The notes beneath the pieces are model-generated. The model was not told the origin of the DNA and made no database searches. It was given only the letters and a program-made list of their open reading frames with translations. A stretch of DNA of 39,682 bases, from positions 1 through 39,682 of the forward strand of contig JAAYHV010000025.1 in assembly GCA_012744355.1 (NCBI GenBank), read 5' to 3'. A program made the translations under genes and the position numbers. Below are positions 24,872 to 35,657 of the stretch, piece after piece (the first letter of the stretch is position 1; every line of letters begins with the position of its first letter). Origin of the DNA: Clostridiales bacterium (GTDB lineage Bacteria; Bacillota; Clostridia; Peptostreptococcales; Anaerovoracaceae).

Positions 24872-25580
24872 TGAATTAGGTGCACGAATAATAGTAACAT
24901 TTGGAGACGGAAAAGTATTTCTTACCGAAAGCTTTTTGTTTGGCGTAATCGTAGCAGTAGTAATAGCTGTGTTTGGCATATGGCTTGGCAGCAATTTAAA
25001 AACAGTTCCCAAAGGCAAGCAGATATTTAGCGAACTTATAGTAGGATGGATATATAAATTCACCAAGGAAAATGTGGGCACCGGCAATGAGGGTTACGCA
25101 CCTTATATCGGAACGGTTTTCGCCTTTTGCATGTGCGGAAGCATGCTAGGGCTATTTGGATTTAGACCGATAACAGCTGATGTAAATGTCACATTTGCAT
25201 TATCCATATTAACCTTTTTATTAATACAGTTCTCAGAGGTAAAAAAATTTGGGCTATTTGGGAAGATTAAACATATGTGCGAACCGTATCCCTTTATGCT
25301 GCCTCTAAAAATACTGGAAGATTTGACGCTTCCTATATCACTTGGTTTTCGTTTGTTTGGCAACATACTTGGAGGGCTTATTGTTATAGATTTGTGGCTT
25401 AATTTCATGACTTATTTAAGCACATACTTTAGCACAGTTCCATTTTTAAGAGCAGTCTTGGTACTGCCGCTAAATGGTTTCTTTGATATATTTGAGCCAA
25501 TTATACAGACGTTTATATTTACATTGCTAACTATGATATTCCTAGGAATTGGAATAAATGTTAGTAAACAAGACAGTTGA
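24861..25580 (+). CDS. atpB: F-type ATP synthase subunit a
   Basis: A 239-residue membrane subunit that forms the ion half-channels of Fo. The essential arginine is in ISLGFRLFGNILGGLIVID near residues 163-180, and the conserved last helix region is PIIQTFIFTLLTMIFLGIGI. Around five helices are visible. Its ion specificity cannot be read directly, but the rotor subunit encoded next to it has partial Na+ features. The ATG has AAAGGGG upstream and overlaps the end of atpI. Confidence 0.95.
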   Translation: MNFDELGARIIVTFGDGKVFLTESFLFGVIVAVVIAVFGIWLGSNLKTVPKGKQIFSELIVGWIYKFTKENVGTGNEGYAPYIGTVFAFCMCGSMLGLFGFRPITADVNVTFALSILTFLLIQFSEVKKFGLFGKIKHMCEPYPFMLPLKILEDLTLPISLGFRLFGNILGGLIVIDLWLNFMTYLSTYFSTVPFLRAVLVLPLNGFFDIFEPIIQTFIFTLLTMIFLGIGINVSKQDS

Positions 25581-25629
25581 TAATGTGAATGATTTCACAA
25601 TAATTAATATTATCTAAGGAGGAGTAACA

Positions 25630-25857
25630 ATGAATGTATTAGCAATAGCAATAGCAATAGGTATTTGTATGGGGCTAGTGGGATTTGGAATAGCTATGGG
25701 GCAGGGTAAAAGTTTAAGCAATGCCGTTGAAGGTATATCAAAACAACCTGAAGCAGCAGCGGACATAAGAACGACACTTATAGTGGGTATGGCTATCATG
25801 GAAACTATGGGAGTTCTGACTTTCGTAATAGCTATCATACTTTCAGGAAAGCTATAA
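25630..25857 (+). CDS. atpE: F-type ATP synthase subunit c
   Basis: A 75-residue hairpin of two helices, the rotor subunit of Fo. The polar loop is SKQPEAAADIR. Ion-binding residues are Gln25 in helix 1 (GIAMGQGKS) and Glu58-Thr59 in helix 2 (MAIMETMGV). Compared with the Na+-binding c subunit of Ilyobacter tartaricus, Q32 and E65 are kept, S66 is Thr, the next Thr is Met60 and P28 is not kept. This is compatible with Na+ but does not prove it. The ATG has AAGGAGGAG, the strongest RBS of the operon, as expected for a subunit needed in many copies. Confidence 0.97.
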   Translation: MNVLAIAIAIGICMGLVGFGIAMGQGKSLSNAVEGISKQPEAAADIRTTLIVGMAIMETMGVLTFVIAIILSGKL

Positions 25858-25893
25858 ACGGGAGCAAAGAAAAAGAAAGGAGGATGAAATACT

Positions 25894-26412
25894 ATGGAAG
25901 TTACTTTAAACCAGGGGTTAATTGAATTTAATTGGAACCTTTTGTTTTCAATGATAACAGTACTTGTTTTATATCTCATCCTAAAACGCTTCTTTTTTGA
26001 AAAAGTTCACGATTTTATGGTGAATAGAGAACGAGCAATTCAGAGATCTTTGAATGAAGCTGATAACAAAAGAAATACTGCAGATAAAAAGCTTGTAGAA
26101 TATAATAACAAAATTAGTGGAATAGAAGAAGATGGACGAAAGATTGTTGGTGATGCGAAGAAAAGAGCAAATGAGGTTTCTGAAAAGATAATTTTAGAGG
26201 CTAATTCTTCAGCAAAATCAATAATTTCCAAAGCTGAAATCGAAGTTAGACACAGAAAAGAAGATGCTGAAAAAGAAATGAGAAATGAAATCGCACAACT
26301 AGCGGTTTTAGCTGCTGAAAAAATTATCGAAAGAGAATTAGATGATGTAAAGCACAATGATATAGTTGATGGAATTATCGAAAAGGCAGGTAAAGCACAA
26401 TGGCAGGATTAA
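25894..26412 (+). CDS. atpF: F-type ATP synthase subunit b
   Basis: A 172-residue peripheral-stalk subunit. One membrane helix at residues 12-30 (NLLFSMITVLVLYLILKR) is followed by a long charged coiled coil. RERAIQRSLNEADNKRNTA starts the stalk, and the C-terminal EIAQLAVLAAEKIIERELDD contacts delta. The ATG has AAAGGAGG upstream. The stop overlaps the atpH start by 13 nt. Confidence 0.95.
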   Translation: MEVTLNQGLIEFNWNLLFSMITVLVLYLILKRFFFEKVHDFMVNRERAIQRSLNEADNKRNTADKKLVEYNNKISGIEEDGRKIVGDAKKRANEVSEKIILEANSSAKSIISKAEIEVRHRKEDAEKEMRNEIAQLAVLAAEKIIERELDDVKHNDIVDGIIEKAGKAQWQD

Positions 26413-26939
26413 CGGTAGAGATAGTTTACAGTAACGCCATGTATTTAGCCGCAAAAGAAGTTGACTTGCTTTTCGAAGTTAGAGATGAATTAAAACTAAT
26501 AAGAGATGTGTTTAAAGAAAATCCAGATCTTAAGGAAATATTATGCAATCCATCAGTGGTAATTGCATACAAAAGAAAATTAATTGATAAAATTTTTAAG
26601 AATAATACAATAGATATTTGTTATAATTTTTTAAATGTATTATTAAACAAGAGGAGACTCTATAATTTTGAAGGAATTGTTAAGGAATTCAATGAACTAG
26701 TATCTCATAATGAAGGGATTTCAAAGGGAGTCATTTATTCTGTTAGACCTTTAACCGAGGATAGGATTAAAGCCTTTGAAAAAGAAACTGAAAACTTGTT
26801 AAAGACTAGGGTTAAGCTTGAAAATGAATTAGACGCTACATTAATTGGTGGTGTATCAATTCTAGTAGAAGGCAAATTAATCGATGCATCTTTAAAAAGC
26901 AGGCTCAGAGGTTTGTCACAAGAACTTTTAAATGAGTAG
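26400..26939 (+). CDS. atpH: F-type ATP synthase subunit delta
   Basis: A 179-residue OSCP-type subunit linking the b stalk to the top of F1. The N-terminal helical domain shows VYSNAMYLAAKEVDLLFEV and LCNPSVVIAYKRKLI, and the C-terminal part has the family ending ATLIGGVSILVEGKLIDASL then KSRLRGLSQEL. Length is normal. It overlaps atpF. Confidence 0.94.
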   Translation: MAGLTVEIVYSNAMYLAAKEVDLLFEVRDELKLIRDVFKENPDLKEILCNPSVVIAYKRKLIDKIFKNNTIDICYNFLNVLLNKRRLYNFEGIVKEFNELVSHNEGISKGVIYSVRPLTEDRIKAFEKETENLLKTRVKLENELDATLIGGVSILVEGKLIDASLKSRLRGLSQELLNE

Positions 26940-26956
26940 AAGGATAGGTAAAGTAA

Positions 26957-28483
26957 TTGAAATTACGAGCAGAAGAAATAAGTTCAATAATAAAAGAACA
27001 GATAAAAAATTACAATAAGAATGTGGAAATCTCCGATTTCGGTACGGTTATGGAAGTAGGAGATGGTATAGCTAGAGTATACGGACTGCCTAACTGCATG
27101 GCGGACGAGCTTTTAGAATTCCCTGGAAACGTTTACGGAATGGCGCTTAATCTTGAAGAGGATAATGTAGGTGCAGTAATTCTTGGTTCTGATGCGGGTA
27201 TTAAAGAAGGAGATATTGTAAAACCTACAGGAAGAGTAGTGGAAGTTCCAGTTGGAGATTGCATGATAGGTAGAGTTGTAAATGCTCTCGGGCAACCTGT
27301 AGATGGAAAAGGTATAATCAGGAATGAAAAAACTAGACCCATAGAAAATGAAGCGCCTGAAGTATTAGATAGAAAATCCGTATTTGAACCCTTACAAACG
27401 GGAATAAAAGCAATAGATGCGATGATTCCTATTGGAAAAGGTCAAAGGGAATTAATTGTAGGAGATAAACAAACAGGTAAAACCGCAATTGCAATAGACA
27501 CTATTATAAATCAAAAAGGTAAAGATATAATATGCATCTACGTTGCAATTGGCCAGAAGAGATCTACCGTAGCTCAGCTTGTACAAACACTAGAGGATTT
27601 TGGTGCAATGAAGTATTCTATTGTAGTATCAGCTACAGCAAGCGATGCAGCACCGCTTCAATACATAGCACCTTATTCTGGCTGCTCAATGGCAGAGGAG
27701 TTTATGTACAATGGGAAGAATGTACTTATTGTTTATGATGATTTGTCAAAACATGCTGTAGCTTATCGCGAGATGTCACTTCTTTTAAGGAGACCACCAG
27801 GAAGAGAAGCTTATCCAGGTGATGTTTTCTATTTGCATAGCAGATTATTAGAAAGAGCCGCAAAGCTGTCTGATGAATTAGGTGGTGGATCAATTACAGC
27901 TCTACCTATAATTGAAACACAGGCAGGAGATGTATCGGCATATATACCTACTAATGTAATATCAATTACAGATGGTCAGATATATCTAGAATCACAGCTG
28001 TTTTTCTCAGGCCAGCGACCAGCTATAAATGCTGGTATATCAGTGTCTCGTGTAGGAGGTAATGCGCAACTTAAGGCAATGAAAAAAGTATCAAGTAAAA
28101 TTAAGCTCGAACTTGCTCAGTATAGAGAGCTCGCTAGTTTTGCGCAATTTGGTGCCGATGTAGATGCTGACACAAAAAATAGACTAGACCATGGAAGAAT
28201 GCTCATGGAGCTATTAAAACAGTCACAGTATAAGCCGCTTAACGTGGAACATCAGATACTTATATTTTATGCTGCAGTTAACCATTATATAGACGAGGTA
28301 CCAGTTAAAAAGTTACGCGAATTTGAAACTGGTTTAATCGAATTTATGGACCGCTCATATTTTGAAATAGGTGAAGAGATCGTCAAGACAGGAGAACTTT
28401 CTGAGCACGCTGAGAGGTTGCTTGTAGAAGGTTTGACTAAATATAGAAATAAGTTTCTTAAGGGTATTGAAGAGGTATATTAA
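26957..28483 (+). CDS. atpA: F-type ATP synthase subunit alpha
   Basis: A 508-residue alpha subunit of F1. The P-loop is [16 protein letters not shown]. Other alpha signatures are [36 protein letters not shown] and the arginine-finger segment [19 protein letters not shown], with [17 protein letters not shown] after it. The start codon is TTG with AGGATAGG about 10 nt upstream, a weaker signal than its neighbours. The stop overlaps the atpG start as TAATG. Confidence 0.98.
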   Translation: MKLRAEEISSIIKEQIKNYNKNVEISDFGTVMEVGDGIARVYGLPNCMADELLEFPGNVYGMALNLEEDNVGAVILGSDAGIKEGDIVKPTGRVVEVPVGDCMIGRVVNALGQPVDGKGIIRNEKTRPIENEAPEVLDRKSVFEPLQTGIKAIDAMIPIGKGQRELIVGDKQTGKTAIAIDTIINQKGKDIICIYVAIGQKRSTVAQLVQTLEDFGAMKYSIVVSATASDAAPLQYIAPYSGCSMAEEFMYNGKNVLIVYDDLSKHAVAYREMSLLLRRPPGREAYPGDVFYLHSRLLERAAKLSDELGGGSITALPIIETQAGDVSAYIPTNVISITDGQIYLESQLFFSGQRPAINAGISVSRVGGNAQLKAMKKVSSKIKLELAQYRELASFAQFGADVDADTKNRLDHGRMLMELLKQSQYKPLNVEHQILIFYAAVNHYIDEVPVKKLREFETGLIEFMDRSYFEIGEEIVKTGELSEHAERLLVEGLTKYRNKFLKGIEEVY

Positions 28484-29370
28484 TGAGTAATGATTTACAA
28501 GCCATAAGTAGGAGAATGTTAAGTATAAGAGGTACTAAACATATCACTGCTGCCATGAAGCTTGTTTCTGCCGCAAAATTTCGTAAAGCAAAGTTGGCCT
28601 ACGATGCTTCCAAAGGATATTTGCATTATATAAGAAGTACAATTGCCAGCATTATTTATCATGAACAAAATCAAGGTATAGTAACTTCATATGAGAGAAC
28701 TACTGATAGTATAGAACGTATTTGTTATATCCTTATTACAGGTAATCGTGGACTTTGTGGCGGATTTAATAAGAACCTAATTCATCTCTTGGAAAAAGAG
28801 ATGGATGATGATCCAGGAAGAAAAGAAATAATTGCTATAGGAAGCAAAGGCTATGAACATTTTAATAGAAGAGGAGCTAAAATTACTTATAAATATTTAG
28901 AACCTCAAGAAGACATGACGGTAAATGATGTAAGAGATATAATAACCCCGATTTTAGAAAGATTTGAAAAAGGAAAGATAGATGAGGTTAAGCTCATATA
29001 CACCGAATTTGTCAATGGCATCAAACAAGAAGTGAGATGTGAAAGAATGCTGCCATTTGATTTAGAAGCTGCGATGAAGGAGGAGCATGTTCCTGTGACT
29101 TTTGAATATTCTCATGAAGTAGAATATGATCCGTCAGCGGTTGAAGTCTTACACTACTTGATACCGAAATACATGGAAATAAGCCTGCATGGTAGTATAA
29201 TTGAATCCAGAACCTGCGAAGAAGCAGCAAGAAGGAATTCAATGGAAAGCGCAACAAATAATGCCGAAGACATTCTGAAAGAACTATCTCTATACTATAA
29301 TAGGGCAAGACAAGAAGCTATTACAAACGAATTAATAGAGGTTGTAGCTGGTTCAGAAGCATCAATATAG
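28483..29370 (+). CDS. atpG: F-type ATP synthase subunit gamma
   Basis: A 295-residue central-shaft subunit. The N-terminal coiled-coil starts LQAISRRMLSIRGTKHITAAM then KLVSAAKFRKA. The middle has the conserved ITGNRGLCGGFNKNLI. The C-terminal helix shows EEAARRNSMESATNNAEDIL then KELSLYYNRARQEAITNELIE. Its end EVVAGSEA is typical. Translation is coupled to atpA by TAATG overlap, and atpD follows after 9 nt. Confidence 0.97.
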   Translation: MSNDLQAISRRMLSIRGTKHITAAMKLVSAAKFRKAKLAYDASKGYLHYIRSTIASIIYHEQNQGIVTSYERTTDSIERICYILITGNRGLCGGFNKNLIHLLEKEMDDDPGRKEIIAIGSKGYEHFNRRGAKITYKYLEPQEDMTVNDVRDIITPILERFEKGKIDEVKLIYTEFVNGIKQEVRCERMLPFDLEAAMKEEHVPVTFEYSHEVEYDPSAVEVLHYLIPKYMEISLHGSIIESRTCEEAARRNSMESATNNAEDILKELSLYYNRARQEAITNELIEVVAGSEASI

Positions 29371-31045
<1,675 letters not shown>

Positions 31046-31062
31046 GCCAAAGCCGAACCAAG

Positions 31063-31085
31063 CCGAACCGAAGGTTCGGTTTTTT
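31063..31085 (+). terminator. Intrinsic terminator of the atp operon
   Basis: CCGAACC (31063-31069), a 3-nt loop and GGTTCGG (31073-31079) form a 7-bp GC-rich stem followed by TTTTTT. A second copy of AGCCGAACC just upstream could act as an alternative 5' arm. Confidence 0.9.
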
Positions 31086-31140
31086 AATATAATAAAACGA
31101 GTAAAGAATAACGATTTAGCAAATTAAAGTGATAAACCTG

Positions 31141-31169
31141 TTGACTAAAAGCAGATTAAATACTATAAT
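31141..31169 (+). promoter_or_regulatory. SigA-type promoter of the citrate-isocitrate operon
   Basis: TTGACT (31141-31146), a 17-nt spacer and TATAAT (31164-31169) make a near-consensus promoter. The transcript would start near 31176, inside the palindrome listed next. Confidence 0.88.
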
Positions 31170-31171
31170 AC

Positions 31172-31189
31172 TTGTATACAAATATACAA
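31172..31189. promoter_or_regulatory. Palindromic operator at the transcript start
   Basis: TTGTATA (31172-31178) and TATACAA (31183-31189) are exact reverse complements around a 4-nt spacer. The first ten bases, TTGTATACAA, are themselves a perfect palindrome. The position over the +1 site suits repression. TTGTATACAA-like sites are common for GntR-family regulators. No such regulator is encoded in the window, so the cognate protein is unknown. Confidence 0.6.
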
Positions 31190-31211
31190 TCCGCAAAAAG
31201 GGGGAATGATT

Positions 31212-32588
31212 ATGAAAATAGCAATGAATCATCACAGCAATCTTTTAGAAGAGGACCATTACAAATATGCCTTTCAAGATGTAGAGGAACCTAATCTATA
31301 TAGAGAGTTTTTTGAATATTCAACAGTGCCTAAAACTTCGTTTAACTTTAGACGAAATCCTTTAGGGATGCCTAAGGACATCTGGATAACAGACACTACT
31401 TTTAGAGACGGGCAACAATCAAGAGAACCGTATACAGTAGAGCAAATAGTTGAAATATATAAAATGATGTCTAAGTTATCAGGACCTCAAGGTATTATTA
31501 GGCAAACAGAATTTTTTGTTTATAGCGATAGAGATAAAGCAGCTATACATAAATGCATGGAGCTAGGTCTAGAATTTCCCGAGATTACCACGTGGATTAG
31601 AGCAAAGAAAGAAGACTTCAAACTAGTACATGACATAGGTGTCAAGGAAACAGGGATACTGGTTAGTTGTTCTGATTATCATATATTTAATAAACTGGGT
31701 TTGACAAGAAAACAAGCGATGGATCACTACCTTTCGGTAATTTACGATTCTTTTGAAGCTGGAGTTATTCCAAGATGTCATTTAGAGGATATCACAAGAG
31801 CTGATTTTTATGGCTTTGTGGTGCCGTTCATAGAAGAGATAACTAAACTCTCAGAGCAGGCAAACATGCCAGTTAAAATAAGGGCTTGTGATACTCTTGG
31901 ATATGGTGTTCCATATAACGGCACAACCCTTCCTAGAAGTGTTCCAGGTATAATATACGGGCTTCAGCATTATGCAGGTGTTCCAAGTGAAATGATAGAG
32001 TGGCATGGGCATAACGATTTCTATAAAGCAGTAACAAATGCGGCAACAGCTTGGTTATATGGAGCATCGGCAGTAAATTGCACACTGTTTGGAATAGGAG
32101 AAAGAACAGGAAATGTTCCTCTTGAGGCTATGGTGTTTGAATACGGACAAATAAAAGGAACATTAGATGGAATGGACACAACAGTTATTACAGATATAGC
32201 TAGATATTATGAAAATGTAATAGGCTACAAGATTCCGCCACAAACACCTTTTGTAGGAGAAAATTTCAACGTAACTAGAGCTGGGATCCATGCTGATGGA
32301 TTGCTTAAAGATGAAGAGATATATAACATATTTGACACGGAAAAACTTCTTAAAAGACCACCTAGAGTATCGGTTAATCAAAACTCAGGATTAGCAGGAA
32401 TAGCGTGCTGGGTTAATGATAGATACCACTTTGAAGAAAGTAGACAAGTCAATAAAAATAGCGATCTTGTAAAATACGTAAAACTCTGGATTGACGCTGA
32501 ATACCAAAGTGGCAGATCTTCCGTAATCAGCGATGAAGAATTAGAAAAATTAGTAAATGATTATTGTATAAATGAAATAGAGGAGTAG
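31212..32588 (+). CDS. Re-citrate synthase (isopropylmalate/homocitrate synthase family)
   Basis: A 458-residue DRE-TIM enzyme. The active site strand is WITDTTFRDGQQSRE with the Asp and Arg of this superfamily. The metal-binding histidines are in IEWHGHNDFYKAV, followed by VNCTLFGIGERTGNVPLEAM. The N-terminal extension, the FRRNPLGMPKDIWI segment and the C-terminal TRAGIHADGLLKDEEIY match my memory of the Re-citrate synthase of Clostridium kluyveri rather than LeuA or NifV. It would condense acetyl-CoA and oxaloacetate with the opposite stereochemistry to the common citrate synthase. Aconitase and isocitrate dehydrogenase genes follow directly, and no gltA-type gene is present. Start 31212 is chosen because AAAAAGGGGG ends 7 nt before it; the ATG at 31206 is too close. 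Confidence 0.86.
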   Translation: MKIAMNHHSNLLEEDHYKYAFQDVEEPNLYREFFEYSTVPKTSFNFRRNPLGMPKDIWITDTTFRDGQQSREPYTVEQIVEIYKMMSKLSGPQGIIRQTEFFVYSDRDKAAIHKCMELGLEFPEITTWIRAKKEDFKLVHDIGVKETGILVSCSDYHIFNKLGLTRKQAMDHYLSVIYDSFEAGVIPRCHLEDITRADFYGFVVPFIEEITKLSEQANMPVKIRACDTLGYGVPYNGTTLPRSVPGIIYGLQHYAGVPSEMIEWHGHNDFYKAVTNAATAWLYGASAVNCTLFGIGERTGNVPLEAMVFEYGQIKGTLDGMDTTVITDIARYYENVIGYKIPPQTPFVGENFNVTRAGIHADGLLKDEEIYNIFDTEKLLKRPPRVSVNQNSGLAGIACWVNDRYHFEESRQVNKNSDLVKYVKLWIDAEYQSGRSSVISDEELEKLVNDYCINEIEE

Positions 32589-32593
32589 CATTA

Positions 32594-34528
32594 ATGGGAC
32601 AAACAATTGCTGAAAAGATAATTGAGAAGCATTTAATTTCTGGACAAATGATAAAAGGTGAGGAGATAGGTATAAGAATTGACCAAACTCTTACCCAGGA
32701 TGCAACAGGAACTATGGCATACCTTGAATTTGAAACCATGGGAATTCCAAAAGTAAGAACAGAAAAATCCGTAGCTTATGTGGATCACAATACGCTGCAA
32801 TCGGGTTTTGAAAATGCCGATGACCACAGATATATTCAAAGTGTATGCGCAAAGTATGGCATATACTATTCAAGACCAGGTAACGGAATATGCCACCAAG
32901 TGCATTATGAAAGATTTGGAGCTCCGGGAAAGACCTTAATAGGTTCTGACTCTCATACGCCAACGGGTGGAGGAATTGGAATGCTTGCAATTGGTGCAGG
33001 CGGAATGGATGTGGCTGTCGCTATGGGCGGAGGCGCATACAATATTCCAATGCCTAGAATGATTAAAATAAATTTAAAAGGTTCTCTTAGCATGGGAGTA
33101 AGTGCTAAGGATATAATTCTAGAAGTTTTAAGGATGCTATCTGTAAAAGGTGGCGTTGGAGCTATAGTCGAATATGCAGGAGAAGGAATAAAATCACTTA
33201 CGATTCCAGAAAGGGCTACGATAACAAATATGGGAGCCGAACTAGGTGCTACCACTTCAATATTCCCATCAGATGAGGTTACAAAAGCATTTTTAAAAGC
33301 TCAAAATAGAGAGGATGACTATATTTCTCTAGCTAGTGATGAAGACGCTAAGTATGACGAAGAATACACAGTAGATTTAAATAAATTAGAGCCACTTGCT
33401 GCTTGCCCTCATAGTCCAGACAATGTTAAACCCATATCTGAGCTTAAGGATATTAAGGTGGATCAAGTTTGCATAGGTTCATGCACAAATTCATCACTTT
33501 TTGATATGATGAAGGTTGCCAAAATTCTTAAGGGAAAAACAATAGCAGACGGAGTTAGTTTATCTATTTCGCCTGGCTCAAGGCAGGTTCTTTCAATGCT
33601 TTCAGAGAGTGGGGACCTAAAAGACTTAATAGATGCAGGAGCAAGAATTCTTGAATGTGCTTGTGGACCTTGTATTGGAATGGGTTTTTCTCCAAGTTCT
33701 AATGGAGTCAGTCTCAGAACATTTAATAGAAATTTTGAAGGTAGATCTGGCACAAAAGACGGACAGATATATTTAGTAAGCCCTGAAACTGCAGCTTATT
33801 CAGCGCTTAAAGGATACTTTGATAATCCCATAGACAATGATACAAATTTAGACATAATTATGCCTAAATCATTTACTGTAAACGATAGCGGGATTATTCC
33901 ACCTCTAAGCGACGAGGAAGCAAAAACAGCCGAGATCAGAAGGGGACCTAATATTAAAGAGTTCCCTGAAACGATGCCCTTAGAAGATCAGATTGAAGCT
34001 GAAATACTGCTAAAGGTAGAGGACAATATTACTACTGACCACATAATGCCAGCAGGTGCGAAAATACTTCCGTATAGATCAAATATACCGTATTTATCAA
34101 GATACTGTTTTGAAGTGTGCGATGAGACATTTGCTGAAAGAGCTATTTCAAAAGGCAAGGGTTTTATTGTAGGTGGATCTAATTACGGACAAGGTTCCTC
34201 CAGAGAACACGCTGCTTTAGTACCGCTTTATCTTGGTGTAAACGGGGTAATAGCGAAAAGCTTTGCTAGAATACATGCTGCTAACCTAGTTAATGCAGGC
34301 ATAATACCATTAGTTTTTGACGATCCTAGTGATTATGATAAGCTAAACGAAGGTGATGTAATCAGGCTTCAAGGATTAAAAAAAGACTTAAATTCAGATC
34401 ATACATTTGCCATTAATACTAAAACTGGTGATAAATTCAAGCTAAATATGGAGTTGGCACCTAGACAGAAGGCAATCCTATTAGCAGGAGGACTTCTTAA
34501 GTACACTGGAGGAAAGAGCAATGAGTAA
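32594..34528 (+). CDS. Aconitate hydratase
   Basis: A 644-residue aconitase of the compact mitochondrial-like class, shorter than AcnA or AcnB (about 860-900). It isomerises citrate to isocitrate with a 4Fe-4S cluster. The cluster cysteines are in CIGSCTNSSLFDMM and LECACGPCIGMGFSP. Substrate-binding signatures are LIGSDSHTPTGGGIGMLAIG near residue 117 and, in the swivel domain, FIVGGSNYGQGSSREHAAL, with the catalytic Ser in GSSREH. It lies 5 nt after the Re-citrate synthase gene and overlaps the isocitrate dehydrogenase gene by 8 nt. Confidence 0.95.
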   Translation: MGQTIAEKIIEKHLISGQMIKGEEIGIRIDQTLTQDATGTMAYLEFETMGIPKVRTEKSVAYVDHNTLQSGFENADDHRYIQSVCAKYGIYYSRPGNGICHQVHYERFGAPGKTLIGSDSHTPTGGGIGMLAIGAGGMDVAVAMGGGAYNIPMPRMIKINLKGSLSMGVSAKDIILEVLRMLSVKGGVGAIVEYAGEGIKSLTIPERATITNMGAELGATTSIFPSDEVTKAFLKAQNREDDYISLASDEDAKYDEEYTVDLNKLEPLAACPHSPDNVKPISELKDIKVDQVCIGSCTNSSLFDMMKVAKILKGKTIADGVSLSISPGSRQVLSMLSESGDLKDLIDAGARILECACGPCIGMGFSPSSNGVSLRTFNRNFEGRSGTKDGQIYLVSPETAAYSALKGYFDNPIDNDTNLDIIMPKSFTVNDSGIIPPLSDEEAKTAEIRRGPNIKEFPETMPLEDQIEAEILLKVEDNITTDHIMPAGAKILPYRSNIPYLSRYCFEVCDETFAERAISKGKGFIVGGSNYGQGSSREHAALVPLYLGVNGVIAKSFARIHAANLVNAGIIPLVFDDPSDYDKLNEGDVIRLQGLKKDLNSDHTFAINTKTGDKFKLNMELAPRQKAILLAGGLLKYTGGKSNE

Positions 34529-35657
34529 TAATCGTGAGGCAGAAATAATAGAAGCGGTTAATAAATTTGAAGAACTACTTAGAACACAAATCGAAAGAAA
34601 TGAAAATATAAAAAATCAGCCAAAAGAAAATAAGGAATTCAAGGTTATTGGAATATGTGATGGAGATGGGATAGGTCCTACTATTACTAATTCAGCAAGA
34701 AAGGTTTTGGATGTTTTGCTTCAAGGAGAAGACATTGAGATCAAAGAAATTAAAGGTTTTAACATCGAAAACAGATTAGAGGCTGGAGAAACAGTTCCTG
34801 CTGATATTTTAGCGGAAATAAAAAAATGTGATGTTCTTTTAAAAGGGCCGACCACTACTCCAAGCTCAGAGAGTAGCACGCCTAATTTAGAAAGTGCAAA
34901 TGTATTTTTAAGAAAAACTCTAGATTTATATGCTAATCTTAGGCCTGTGATAATACCTGAGAAAAAAATCGATTGGACCTTTTTCAGAGAAAACACCGAA
35001 GGTGAATATGCACTTGGTAGCCAAGGTATAGAGATAAAAGATTCGCTAGCATTTGACTTTAAAGTAACTACTGAAGAAGGCACCAAGAGGATAGCTCGTC
35101 TTGCCTTTGAATACGCAAAGGCTAATGGCAAAAAAAAGGTCTCCATAATTACTAAAGCAAACATTATGAAGAAAACAGATGGTAAATTTTTAAAATTATG
35201 CAAAGAAGTCGGTAGCGAGTACCCTGAAATATCTGTTGATAGTTGGTACGTAGATATTATGGCGGCTAACTTAATCAATGATGAAATAAACAAAGACTTC
35301 GAAGTGCTTATTCTTCCTAATTTATATGGAGACATAATTACTGATGAAGCAGCTCAGCTTCAAGGAGGAGTGGGTACGGCGGGTAGCGCGAATATTGGAA
35401 ATGGATTTGCAATGTTTGAAGCCATACACGGAAGCGCGCCAAGAATGGTTGAAGAAGGCCTAACTGAATATGCAAATCCTTCTAGCATATTAAGAGCGGT
35501 TGTCATGATGCTCAGGCATATAGGATATGCTTCTAAAGCCATACTTTTAGAGCACGCCCTTGATGGTGCTTCATCAGAAGGTATAATTGTTACCGGACTT
35601 CCCAGCGGAAGAAAATGCGAAGAAATTACTAACTATATTTTAAAAAACATTAAGTAA
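34521..35657 (+). CDS. Isocitrate dehydrogenase (isocitrate/isopropylmalate dehydrogenase family)
   Basis: A 378-residue decarboxylating dehydrogenase that would give 2-oxoglutarate. The family core starts near residue 42 with VIGICDGDGIGPTITN. Substrate contacts are in TTTPSSESSTPNLESANVFL and RKTLDLYANLRPV, with the Ser, Asn and Arg expected for isocitrate. Other signatures are TFFRENTEGEYALGS, the Lys in SIITKANIMKKTDG, DIITDEAAQLQGGVGTAGSA and the cofactor loop EAIHGSAPRMVEEG. Arg and Met after HGSAP are neither the typical NAD pair (Asp, Ile) nor the NADP pair (Lys, Tyr), so the cofactor is open. About 40 charged residues precede the core, an unusual extension. Isopropylmalate activity is unlikely given the neighbours. 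Confidence 0.87.
   Translation: MSNNREAEIIEAVNKFEELLRTQIERNENIKNQPKENKEFKVIGICDGDGIGPTITNSARKVLDVLLQGEDIEIKEIKGFNIENRLEAGETVPADILAEIKKCDVLLKGPTTTPSSESSTPNLESANVFLRKTLDLYANLRPVIIPEKKIDWTFFRENTEGEYALGSQGIEIKDSLAFDFKVTTEEGTKRIARLAFEYAKANGKKKVSIITKANIMKKTDGKFLKLCKEVGSEYPEISVDSWYVDIMAANLINDEINKDFEVLILPNLYGDIITDEAAQLQGGVGTAGSANIGNGFAMFEAIHGSAPRMVEEGLTEYANPSSILRAVVMMLRHIGYASKAILLEHALDGASSEGIIVTGLPSGRKCEEITNYILKNIK

Noticed and set aside
31046-31085. Frameshifted C-terminal domain of the epsilon subunit
   Set aside because: The terminator begins 17 nt after the stop, so no helical domain could be encoded in any frame.
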